Assembly: GCA_021234155.1 (NCBI GenBank) | Contig: JAJEKV010000054.1 | Span: 6,483,042-6,547,041, forward strand | Direction of reading: 5' to 3' | DNA from: Isoetes taiwanensis | Lineage: Eukaryota > Streptophyta > Lycopodiopsida > Isoetales > Isoetaceae | DNA length: 64,000 nucleotides | The notes under the pieces: generated by a model | Databases searched by the model: none | Seen by the model: the letters and a program-made list of their open reading frames with translations, nothing else | What the model was told of the DNA's origin: nothing | Shown here: positions 11,305-20,745 of the stretch, in pieces | How the letters are laid out: every line of letters starts with the position of its first letter | How positions within the stretch are numbered: position 1 is the first letter of the stretch | Made by a program: the position numbers and the translations under genes

Positions 11305-12592
11305 AATCCGGCAACTCATATATGCTGACGATGTCAATCTCCAGAGGAAGGAAGGAAGGAAGGAAGGAAGGAAGGAAGGAAGGAAGGAAGGAAGGTGTAT
11401 TTTTACGTCGTAGCACAAGCCAGCATCCCTTAGGACATACGACGGCACATGCAGCGTCACCGGATGCTCTTGACACTTTTTGCAGATTCACTGGCATGCG
11501 AGTTAACTTGGCCAAAACTAGAGTGCTGTTGGTTTCATCATCCCGTCAGCCAAGGCTCCCCTCATTCATTTACCAGGGACAAGATGTAGAGGTAGCTTCG
11601 ACCTACAAGTACTTGGAAATTGAGTTCTCTGCTACCACCCACTGGGATGCTGCCATCAGGTTGCAGGTCACGGCAGGTTGGAAAGCACTATATACCATGC
11701 AGAACAACAGCCACAAGGCAGAGTTATATGTCTGGGGCCACCAGTCACACTTGTTTAGGGCCTTGGTCGAGCTGATCCTCTTGTATGGGGCAGAAGTATG
11801 GGGTTTGATGATATCCCTCAACACCTGGAATGACCTCGAGCAGGTGCCGAAAGCCTTCTTGGCACGAGCCCTTGGGGTAAAGTCCACAGTTCCATACCAG
11901 ATCCTACTCCAGGAGACAGGTTTTCTACCCCTTCAATGGGCTGCATTGGAACGCCATATCATTTACTTCCAGAAGGTGGTTGCCATGGGCGATACACGTT
12001 TGCCCAACCTTGCTTTGGCCATGGCGATGGGTCCCCAATGCCTGAAAACCTGCTGGAAGGACAAGCAAACTCAGTTGTTCTCACGCTGGGGGGTACAGGC
12101 AAACAGATGCGTACAGGTACGGACAAAGAAAGATCACAAGGCACTTAAGCTGATGCTACTTTCCTTTGCAAGCTCTGGAATGCAGATGCTCTGATGCACG
12201 TTAAGCTGGCACACTATCAGCAGCAAGTCAATCCTAGGCTCACGAGAGGCCCGCACCAGTACTTGTACACCCATTTGCCCATGAAGAAGCGCAAACTTAT
12301 AGCTTCCATTCGCACGGGTGCGCATCTTCTCTGTATTGAGACAGGACGATGGGCTGGGGAATCACGGGAGGAAAGGCTTTGCCATTGTTGCCACCAGGGC
12401 ACCATTGAGAATGAATGTCATGCCCTCCAGATCTGCCCAACGTTTGCCCATATCCGAGAGCGGTATGTTCGATTACTCGTACCTGGCCAACCGTTGCATG
12501 AGTTATTGAATACGGCGTCAGTGGGTTTGTTGGGGTCATACCTCCAGGAGGTTATGGATGCACGAACTCAGTGTCCTCCGGGACAGTATTGA
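11305..12592 (+). pseudogene. Broken LINE ORF2 fragment (RT thumb to zinc-ribbon)
   Basis: Three frame segments make one former ORF: the YADD box (frame of 11,321), the thumb/connection region (11,400-12,194), and the terminal Cys/His region from 12,194 to a stop at 12,592. The first break is at the AAGG microsatellite, the second at 12,192-12,194, where TGA overlaps the next frame. The 305-codon open frame from 11,277 is therefore a chimera: its first 20 residues read the catalytic region in the wrong frame. No endonuclease domain is present. The copy cannot encode an active enzyme. Confidence 0.8.
11345..11395. repeat. (AAGG)n microsatellite inside the RT frame of LINE copy B
   Basis: About 12.5 uninterrupted AAGG units start 12 bases after the YADD catalytic box. 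They replace the codons that normally link YADD to the FCRFTGM motif and shift the frame by one. Confidence 0.9.
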
Positions 12593-12628
12593 ACTGTCCT
12601 ATACAATTGTACAGCATGCCAGCATCCT

Positions 12629-12695
12629 TATTACTGCTAATATTTTTCCCTCGAAAACCCTTTGAGGCGGGGTTTTTTTAATCCTGGCAGTAATA
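12629..12695 (+). other. 3' UTR stem-loop of LINE copy B
   Basis: Outer arms TATTACTGC / GGCAGTAATA enclose an inner pair GAAAACCC / GGGGTTTT. The equivalent of the copy A structure, it lies about 65 bp before the pentameric tail. Confidence 0.7.
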
Positions 12696-12780
12696 CGTTT
12701 GCTGCTCTCTTTTTGTTTGGGTCCCATAGGCCAATTGGTCTCTCATGGACGATAAAAAATCTATTCTATATTCTATTCTT

Positions 12781-13105
12781 AGACACATCTTTTCCTTCAG
12801 AAAAATGGATGGATTGAAATGGATTCGACTCTATTGCATTTTAAAACCTTCTATGACGCTCCTTGCGCGATATATGGCAGCCCATCGTATACATCGAAAG
12901 ACCTTTCCCATCCAACGGCCACCCGTCGTATGGGCCCTCTGTACGCTGGGGGGACTAGCCTATCGAGTAGAGGACATAGAGGTGTCATTCCATCCCGTCC
13001 TCTAGGGGTACCTATGTCAGCGAAAGCAAAATATACAACATAAGCACTTTGTAATAATGACAAACTACCTCGAAGGGTAGTGATAATCCATCCATCCATG
13101 TCATC
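12781..13105. other. Flank of the 7.6-kb transposon insertion
   Basis: No gene or recognised repeat. Together with the sequence after 20,746 this is the DNA into which the transposon inserted: the pre-insertion site reads ...GAATACAGCC|ATATAATAAATAC. Confidence 0.5.
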
Positions 13106-13115
13106 GAATACAGCC
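13106..13115. repeat. Left target-site copy GAATACAGCC
   Basis: This 10-bp sequence is repeated at 20,736-20,745, just outside the other end of the transposon. Two extra G bases separate the right inverted repeat from its copy, so the true duplication could be 8-10 bp. Confidence 0.7.
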
Positions 13116-13197
13116 CGGGGATTTCACCTTTAACATTCCGTACCAAACATGTGCGTGACTGGTTAGGGGTTTTTTTTGCCTCTCAGGTTCGTATACG
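13116..13197 (+). repeat. Left terminal inverted repeat of the 7.6-kb transposon
   Basis: Blocks shared with the right end are GGGATTTCACCT (13,118-13,129), CATGTGCGTG (13,148-13,157), AGGGGT (13,165-13,170) and TCGTATACG (13,189-13,197). Further TAGGGGT motifs follow around 13,226, 13,285 and 13,346 and may be subterminal transposase-binding sites. Confidence 0.75.
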
Positions 13198-14035
13198 GCT
13201 GGAAAATAATACGGGTTCACCACCACATTTTTGGACGTGGTCGTTTAGGGGTGCTGTGGGCGGGAACTCCTCACCAGCTTCATACGGTAGGGGTCCTTGA
13301 AGCCTTGAAGATCCGAAGCTTTTAGTCATATGGTTCCTTCAAGATCATAGGGGTTTGCAATGAACGTTTCTGGTTTTTTGATTGAAGGATTGGGGTAATC
13401 GATTTGGACAAAAACCGTGAAATCTATTCTCAAAACTTCTGCCTAATACCTATTGCTTTAAGTTTCCAGCTAAGAACAATGCAATCATCTATGTCTATTG
13501 CAGCTAAGTGAAGACCAAGGAAATTTAACAAAGTTTCATATTCACGATTTGTTCACGACAGCATGCTTGTTCTTCAAGAAATTGTCCACAGCAAGTAAAA
13601 GGTATTCTCCTTTGGTGTATTTCCGGTTTTAGGCATCCATCTTCAAGAGAAAAGAGGTTTTGATAGCAATGCATGTTTGTTGAGATTTTGTTATCTGGCA
13701 GGGACTTTTCATTGCTCCAAAATCACTATCTATTTATCCTTGAAGGTTCTTTTTATCTCATGACAACAATTAGAAGATACTAACTGCTGGAAATTTGCTG
13801 TCTAACAGGGGCTTTAGAACCTCAAAAGTATCTATATTGTATTCTTGAAGCCGTATTGAAGCCCCGCTTGAAGCTTCTTCTCTTGTATGACAGTTGGCTA
13901 CACCAACTAGAAGGTACTAATTTCTGAAATAATTCGAGTTTTAGGCATAGATTTAGGCATAGATATCTCCTCTTGCATGCGGCTAGTATGTGAAGGCAAT
14001 ACTTCCTAACTCTCTCTTTGCATGATTTGTAGGAA
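13198..14035 (+). other. 5' leader of the transposon gene
   Basis: No open frame of note. This interval holds the repeated TAGGGGT motifs and presumably the promoter and leader of the transposase-like gene. A run of related sentences (CTTGAAG..., TCTTCAAG...) gives weak internal repeats around 13,300-13,900. Confidence 0.45.
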
Positions 14036-15342
14036 ATGGCATTCGAAACAAATATTGTTATAAGCACAATTGATGGGAATGAGAAGTGCTCCGAGGTTGG
14101 CTTTGTGAAAGTGAGGCAAAATGCAAATTACGCCGATGTACGAAAAGCAATAGAATTGGATGAGATAGATGGCTTGGAGGGTCATGAATTTGTATTCTTG
14201 GGAGAAAGGAAGCTTCCTTTGTCAAAACGACAAGAGGAAAGGTACAAAGTTACGGAAGAGGAAGTGCTTGAAGAGGAGACGCCTCGTGATTAATCTGCAA
14301 GAAGAGGAGGATGTGGAGGATGTGGCTGCCACTGAGGTTGTAGATCAGACCCAAGCATATGAGGAAAAGGCAAGTTTGAGTCTCGAGTGTGAAGGTAGGC
14401 TGCACTCCAAGCTTGCATCAAGGGCTCTTACATGTAGGTGGATTCACACTTACAGAAAATACAAGACTAAGATGAGAAGTCAAGGCAAGAAAGATAGGTT
14501 TGAGCTCATGTCTTCGGATGTCAATGGAGTGGGAGTGTTTAGCATTTGGTGCGTAGAATGCGAACTGAAATATGGAAGAGGAGGAGATGACATGTTGTAC
14601 AACTTCATCGCACGCCACATGGAATCAAAGGAGCACAAGCTGAATTTGCAAAGTAACTCACAAAGTGTTGTTATAAGCGAGGAAAGTGCCTCGAAAGATA
14701 AATTGGAAAGTGCGATTATGGCTGAAAACAAGGCTGCAGTTGAAGAGTGCATGGCCACGAAAGTTGCTCCTTTTGTGGAGCAAAGTGGTGTCATCTTTGA
14801 GTTGTGAAGCGTTTGTCAGAGGTCTTTACTCCTCTTTCCGCCAAGAGGAGACGTGGTTGATAACATGAAGGAGCATGTAAAGAGTAGTAGACATGCACAA
14901 AAATCCATTGCCAAAGAAAGGAAAGAGGATGACAAGATGCATGAACAAAACAAGCATGGAAGGCCTCGGAAGGAGAATTTGGATTCCTTACAAAAGAGCA
15001 TGCTGTCATTTTTCACGCGAGGTATCACTCAATTCTACATTTGCTGAAATATTTTTTCGTACATTCTAGAATCCTTTTCTTACATTCAATTCACTATGTT
15101 GAACTTTTGTTTTTGAAGTAGAGAGACTTATGGCCTGTTTGCTATGCTGCAGACCAATGTAATGAAGCTGGACCAAGCCATCCAAATGAGACTTCAAGTA
15201 AGTAAAGGCCACACGTACCATTAGTTCTATTAGTTCTTTGCCTTGTTCTTTGTTTGTTGTTGGGCTGTTAGTTTGGATTGTAGTAGTTCATTGTATCTCG
15301 CTCTCTTTCTCATTGAAATTTAAATAAAAAAACAATACACAG
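14036..15342 (+). pseudogene. 5' part of the transposon gene: acidic linker, finger-like DNA-binding region, AT-hook (frame broken)
   Basis: The start at 14,036 opens with a small N-terminal domain (NIVISTIDGNEK...). The frame then shifts by one inside a GAAGAGGAAG-rich stretch (14,240-14,295) and continues as an acidic linker and a Cys/His finger, FSIWCVEC...NFIARHMESKEH. A TGA at 14,805-14,807 falls in the same frame, at the place where the finger above has Trp. It is followed by what looks like a second, diverged finger (GDVVDNMKEHVKSSRH) and an AT-hook (HGRPRK). Coding continues to 15,021 (SFFTR|gtatca), then a 45-nt exon 15,153-15,197 (DQCNEAGPSHPNETS) and an intron to 15,342. Phases match across both introns. 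Either the N-terminus is inactivated or the calls at the two lesions are wrong. Confidence 0.6.
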
Positions 15343-18300
15343 GGACTATGCATCTGGGATATCTATGCTGGGGTTATTGGCAACTAACATATAGATATGC
15401 ATCCAAGACAAGAGATTTGAGACCATTCTTAGATGAGTCTAGGCCAGGCCTAAATTGGTATTGTGAGCCAGATTTGTGTCAAGAATTCACGGTAGATGGT
15501 GAGATGATTAAGATCCAAGGAACAATTAGGCACGTCAAATGTGCTAGAGTGAGTGCAGGAGCAATGTTTCCAAACTTCCAATGTTCTTTCTGCACTGCCA
15601 TACCAAAGGAAAGAGACTTCCGTATGAGAGTTTATAGACAAAGTGAGGATAAAGTAGAGCGAGGCTTGAGGAACACAAAATCCAGATTGAGAGTTGACTA
15701 CTTGACAAGGTTCGAGCTGCGCAACCTTGCCAAGGAAACATGCCATGAGAATAGAAGCTTGAGAATGGAGTTGAGATTGAGCAAATTAAAGACACTTGCA
15801 TTGTCAGTAAAGGTAAGATCTCTTCGAGAAACATTGTTTGAGTCTATGAAACGTGGTGATGTCCAGAAGTTTTGCATGGATATTAAAGAGGCTTATTCTC
15901 GTGGTAAATTTGAAGGCAAGCCTGCATTGTGGAATTTTCTAACTGACCTTGCGCAGAACATATTAAGGCCTGGCCATAAGAAGCGGTACAAGCAAACAAC
16001 AAAAGAGTTGTTTGAAACAATCAAAATTTGGGGAGGGAGAAGGATGCACGACTTCTTGTCTATGAACTTTGGAGGTCCTAATGTGTCAACAACAAGGTGG
16101 TCTACTGGCAAGACACTTAGCTACAAGGCTGGAATAAATGAGGAGACATTTGTATACTTGGCAAAGATTTATGGCAATCATGTCTTGAAATGTGGGTCGA
16201 TTCATGGAAGTGTACCAACTATCGTGGCCGAAGATGAGACCGTAATCAAGAGGGCAGTCCAATGGTGTGCTAGAGATGATAGTTTGGTAGGTTTTTGTGG
16301 TAGAAAAGAAGATCATTCTTGTATCACTAATTTTGTAGTTCATGTTGGGAATGGGGAGGAGGGCTACAAAACTGTTGTTGATGCATTTGAGATGAATGTG
16401 GTTGCACATTATGCCCGTGTGCTCATTGTGGATCCATTACATTCCCGTCTACCCAAGCTCGTGTTGTCCATACAATTGACATGTAATAGGTTTGACCATA
16501 AGGCCGTGAGATGTCAATGGGATGAAATAGCTCATTTCTGGAATTTGCATTTAAGAAGTGTTTTAGGTCCCCTAATTGGACACTCCTCTGATGGAGATGC
16601 CCGACGGAGGGCTTGTATGTTAGAAGACTACACTACCTTGAAAGAAATAGGAAAAAAGTTTGCCATTCCATGGGAAGGATGGGTGTTTACTGCTGCCATG
16701 AACAAAGATAGCAGCATACATGGACTCCATGATCAAGACTTCATCCATAATGGGAAGAAGCTTATCAATCCACTTGACAATGCATCTCGGAGGCTTTACT
16801 TGGGTAAAGAACTCGTCACACTTAATGACGTGTGGCACGTTTTCCACAATTTTCAATGTGAGCATGGTCTTCAAATCGGTGACGTGCAAAGAAAAGACAG
16901 GCAAAATTGGCGGGCTGCCCAAAGGATTGCCTCACGAAGAGTTCAAGTGTGCTTGAAGAGGCTACGTGATCCAAAACATAGTACTCCAATGCGTACATTA
17001 GGGACCGAGACTTATCTCTACGTGGTTTCCCTCTATATCGACATATTCCTCTCTCCTCACATGGATCTATGGAACCGGATAAGAGCAGCCAGCACCGTCT
17101 CTTTCTTCTTCAGGTAGGCGTGTTGCTATCTATTTAGCTTTTTAATTATGGTGCCGAATTCTTACTTTCTTGTTGCTCTTGTCATATTGCAGCTTATGGA
17201 GACTTTGGATATCAAAACATGAAACACATTGTTTGAAGACAAACTTCATTAGTCGTGAGACATTTTTGGACATTCGGCTTTCTTGCCACTTTGTCGTCTT
17301 ACTCATAAAGTTTTTTAGAGATTACTGTAGGAAGCTTCCTGTCCCATTGGATGCCACAGGGTCAGATGCATGCGAGAATTTCTTCTCAAAGATAGGTGGA
17401 ATGGTAAGGAACGAGAGATCCTACACTGGGGCTGATGTACTTGATAGTGCAAGTGCTCTTAACCGAGTGGCTGAATTTAAGTCACTTGGAACCTTGCTAT
17501 TCCCTGCAGCACATGTCAAACAGGAAAACATTTGGCAAGTACTCGAGAGGAAAGTGGATGGTGAAGACAATGAGTTAAAGTGTGACGTGGCAGATTACAC
17601 ACTTATAAGGACAGATGACATGATAGTGGATGCACTAGAGGCAGGACTTAGACATGCAAAAGAATTATGTGCACAAGTAGGCATCACTTGTGAGGAAGGT
17701 GGAGAGGCAAATTGGTGGAGCAAACCCTGGAAGCACGAAGATTTTTTCAATAAAGATTACTTCATGGAATTAGACACAACCGTGGTCGGAGATGAGTCAG
17801 ATGATGTGAATGTAGAACAAGAGAATGATGATGGTATAGCGAGCAATTCTGATCTTCCCAATGATGTTACATCACAACTAGAGTTAAGGCATACCTTTGA
17901 CTCCATGGTGGACGAGGTAGAAGCACCATCTCCCACAAAGATTGAAAGAAATGTCACTCTTGATAATAAACCTATTTGCAAGGGCACTTTGGTCAGCCAA
18001 CTAAATGGTAATCCATGGCTGTCCAACGACAGATTGACAAAGGTCAAGCTGCAGTCCATTATAAGCTCGGAAAACAAGTTAATAAATGCAGCCACCTCTC
18101 TTGGAATTGGATCAGACTGTGCCATCTACTTTGAGATGGATTCCAGAAGCAAGAAAAGGCAAACTCATGACAGAAACAAGGAGGACGTGATGCAAGTTTG
18201 GTATTTGGGAAGGGTACTTAGTATGCGCAGGAAACATGGGAGAGCATGGAAAGAAACTAGAGAGCCGGTAGACTTGGTTAACAGACCACCATACTCCATA

Positions 18301-18604
18301 GAGCTTAATTTGGCCTGGTATAATGAACATAAAGCAGGTAGGAGGACGTGGTACACTTTTGACCTTTCAGATAGCCAGTCAATCTCACTAGACTCTGTAA
18401 TAGCACTAGCATGTTTAACATACAATCCAGACAATGGTAGATACCAGCTTGATGAGCATGATATGATGCAATTTCATAACTTTTTGGCTGATCAGAAAAA
18501 AGGTCTCTATTATGTTGTTTTTTGCACCGTGCATTGCTGAAATTTGTGTTCACAAATCTTGTTTTTCATTGGCAGGAAATAAGGGCAAGGGAAAGATTGT
18601 TTGA
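15343..18604 (+). CDS. Core of an unclassified RNase-H-like transposase (intact, spliced)
   Basis: Exons 15,343-17,113, 17,193-18,502 and probably 18,576-18,604 stay in frame (79-nt and 73-nt GT/AG introns). If translation starts at the ATG at 15,348 this gives 1,034 residues; unspliced at the end it stops at 18,540. Features in order, counted from that ATG: basic helical region 100-250; MHDFLSMNFGGPNVSTTRWS 233-252; PTIVAEDETVI near 290-300; SSDGDARRR near 413; HDQDFIHNGKKLINPLD near 461-477; GDVQRKDRQNW near 511-521; SCHFVVLLIKFFRD near 619-632; TGSDACENFFSKIGG near 644-658; then a C-terminal domain with VWYLGRVLSMRRK. I remember a large uncharacterised invertebrate family with the same motif series. 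The acidic residues in AEDET, SDGD and CENFFS could be a DDE-type triad, as P-type transposases end in ENFFS. Function is inferred from this and from the TIRs. Confidence 0.75.
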
Positions 18605-18854
18605 AGATCCGGGTGAAGATCATTAGTCGTGAGACGTTAGTATGAAAATTGACATGAAAAACAGATTGCTTATGCATTTGAGATACATAGTTATAGGTAT
18701 TTCTAGTTTGAAGATTATGGAGATGCATTGTTATGGAGGAGGAGCTGCCTTCTCTGTAATGATTCTTGCAGTCATGTAGATTTTGTGGCACTGACAAACC
18801 AATAGCAGTTGCATATTTGAATTGCAATTTTGCTTCTTTTGCTTAATCTGTTTG

Positions 18855-18983
18855 CTGTTTAAGTTGGTGTTTAGGTTGTTTAAGTTGGCGACAGTTGGTG
18901 TTTAAGTTGGTGTTTAAGTTGCTGTTTAAGTGTTTGAGTTGTTGATTAAGTTTCCCAAGGTTCTGTTTAAGTTGGTGAAAAAG
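18855..18983. repeat. GTTTAAGTTGGT tandem repeat inside the transposon
   Basis: About ten imperfect copies of a 10-13 bp unit (GTTTAAGTTGGT, GTTTAAGTTGCT, GTTTGAGTTGTT) lie downstream of the transposase stop codon. They may be part of the 3' UTR. Confidence 0.8.
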
Positions 18984-19090
18984 TGTTTGCTTTTTGGTTA
19001 GGGACATGGAGTCGACAGTAAAAAATCGTGTAGATCAGTGCTAAGTGTTGCAAATGTGCTATGTGCTGTCATTGGCTTGTGCTAGTTAAG

Positions 19091-19222
19091 CTCCTCTTTG
19101 GAGGAAAAGGAATGCAATTGTTCTTTGTTCTTTGGTTTTTCTGTACTCTATGTTTCCTTGAGTGGAGGTTCTTTGTTTCTTCTGTACTCTTTGTTCTTTG
19201 GAGGAAAAGGAATGCATTGCAT
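19091..19222. repeat. Direct duplication, unit about 101 bp
   Basis: CTTTGGAGGAAAAGGAATGCA occurs at 19,095 and again about 101 bp later, each followed or preceded by TTCTTTGTTCTTTGG and TTCTGTACTCT. It lies in the non-coding 3' half of the transposon. Confidence 0.75.
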
Positions 19223-20140
19223 TTGTTTCCCATTTGTTTATGCATTTTGTGGCAGATTCAGATTTGTGGCAGATTCAGATTATGGTAAAGCGTCAATTAC
19301 ATTGTACAGAAAAGCAACCATATTATATTATAAAGACTGTTTTTACAAAAAGGTTGTGCGGGAATGAACCAACCTTGCACTTTTGTACAAAAAGCTGAAA
19401 ACAGAATAAAAGTTTTACAGGTGTAAGACCTCGTAACATGATATGAGTTATAGGATATTAGCTATCACAAAAGTTTTAAAGCTGAAAACAGGATATGAAA
19501 AAGTTTTACAGGATTGTCCAAGATATACATGCAGCAGACACAACCTTATTTCTTTTCGAGACAATGCAAGGCATTAAAAGTAGCCTGGAGGAGGCATCTT
19601 AAGAACCACTCGAAGAAGAATTCCGTCAGCCTCCATGTTCACCTGCAAATGACGTTCCTCTCCATCTCCAACACGATCAAGCCAATTTTGCACTTTCTCT
19701 GAAACCTTAGCTCCCTGTTCCTTGCCAGGTAAACTTGGCCACGAAAACCATCTGCATCCCTGGATGGCTAGAGTCAGAAGAAGATTCTTCAGCCATAGGT
19801 TTCGCTGCAGTGAATTTCATCCTAGCCATTGAGCTACCGGCCGATTTTGTGGAGAGGAGATGTAAAATAAGGAGGAGAGCCGGAACAGAAAGGAAGAACT
19901 TAGGAATTGAACCGGAATGAAGGGAATGAATCGAACAGGCAGAGGCTAAATAGAAGGGTTTTGTGAGGTCAAATCAAAGCATAAGGAGGAATTATGGCCA
20001 ATTATTTTCATGCAGGTTGGGCAAGTTCAGGGGGCAGGTTCTCCTTCTTTATATCTGTGCCATGCAGATGGCCATGCAAATGATATCCTCTTTTAAGGAT
20101 TAAGCTATAACATTCGGCCATAAGCTTAGACATTTAGGGA

Positions 20141-20345
20141 TTAAGCTAGTAAAATGACTCTAAGCTAGTAAACTATAGGCTCTAAGCTAGTAAAAATGAC
20201 TCTAAGCTAGTAAAATGACTTTAAGCTAGTAAACTAGTTAGACTCTATACTTTAAACTAGTTTACACGTTTTTAAGCTATAACATTTAAGGACTATAACA
20301 TTTAAGGATTAAGCCATTTAAGGATTAAGCTATAACATATAAGGA
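20141..20345. repeat. TAAGCTAGTAAAATGACTC and TAAGCTATAACATTTAAGG repeats
   Basis: At least five copies of an 18-20 bp unit TAAGCTAGTAAA(A)TGACTC are followed by four copies of the related unit AAGCTATAACATTTAAGGAT. This lies about 350 bp inside the right end of the transposon, a position typical of subterminal repeats. Confidence 0.8.
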
Positions 20346-20660
20346 TCGTGTTTTCAAGCTTGAAGTATCCCCAGTACTTTACCACTAAGGGACACACTAA
20401 GGATGCATTAGAGTCTTAACCAACGAGACAAGCTTAGACCGAGAATGAAGATGAGAGAAATGTCTATTAAAGACATTGTGAAATTTTTTTCCTTCTCCAC
20501 AAACCATTTTTTCTCTGAATAAGGCTACGGCACAAAATAAAGTACAAGATCGGGTAGGGGTATGTAAAACGTAACATAGTCCGGGCGTATATCTACGGTA
20601 GGGGGCAGGGAAATTGGGTTTTCATATTTACGTATGTAGGGGTTTTCGACCTCCAAAAGT

Positions 20661-20733
20661 CGTATACGAGGGGTTTTCTGGTGACCCCTTGCACGCACAT
20701 GAGGTATCCCCATGTGCCTAGGTGAAATCCCTG
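20661..20733 (-). repeat. Right terminal inverted repeat of the 7.6-kb transposon
   Basis: Complementary blocks to the left end are CGTATACGA (20,661-20,669), ACCCCT (20,684-20,689), CACGCACATG (20,692-20,701) and AGGTGAAATCCC (20,720-20,731). The second target copy GAATACAGCC follows at 20,736-20,745. Confidence 0.75.
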
Positions 20734-20745
20734 GGGAATACAGCC

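Larger units (their letters stand above)
11261..12780 (+). mobile_element. LINE copy B (family 1), 5'-truncated
   Basis: This non-LTR retrotransposon starts inside the reverse transcriptase (GAHLMHNTIRQLIYADDVNL, catalytic YADD at 11,321-11,332). It continues through the thumb region (FCRFTGMRVNLAKTR, then TYKYLEIEF) to a zinc-ribbon-like end (RLCHCC...HALQICPTF). The 3' UTR has the family stem-loop and the element ends in repeats of ATTCT (12,761-12,780) instead of poly(A). A microsatellite-tailed 3' end and the GMxVNLxKTK motif point to a non-L1 clade such as RTE/CR1-like; the exact clade is inference. Confidence 0.8.
13116..20733 (+). mobile_element. 7.6-kb TIR DNA transposon, superfamily unassigned
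   Basis: The two ends are related inverted repeats. Left (13,116) and right (complement from 20,733) share, in order, GGGATTTCACCT, CATGTGCGTG, AGGGGT and TCGTATACG, with short indels between them. The outermost 13 bases (CGGGGATTTCACC / CAGGGATTTCACC) differ at one position. A 10-bp repeat GAATACAGCC flanks the element. Inside is one large spliced gene read rightward, followed by about 2 kb of non-coding repeats. TAGGGG-type motifs recur near both ends. The CAGGG-like terminus and 8-10 bp target copy resemble hAT/P-type elements, but the encoded protein is not a standard member of either, so I leave the class open. Confidence 0.8.

Noticed and set aside
11277-12194. A single 305-aa protein
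   Set aside because: The AAGG microsatellite joins two different frames; the first part reads the YADD region out of phase. It is annotated as a LINE pseudogene instead.
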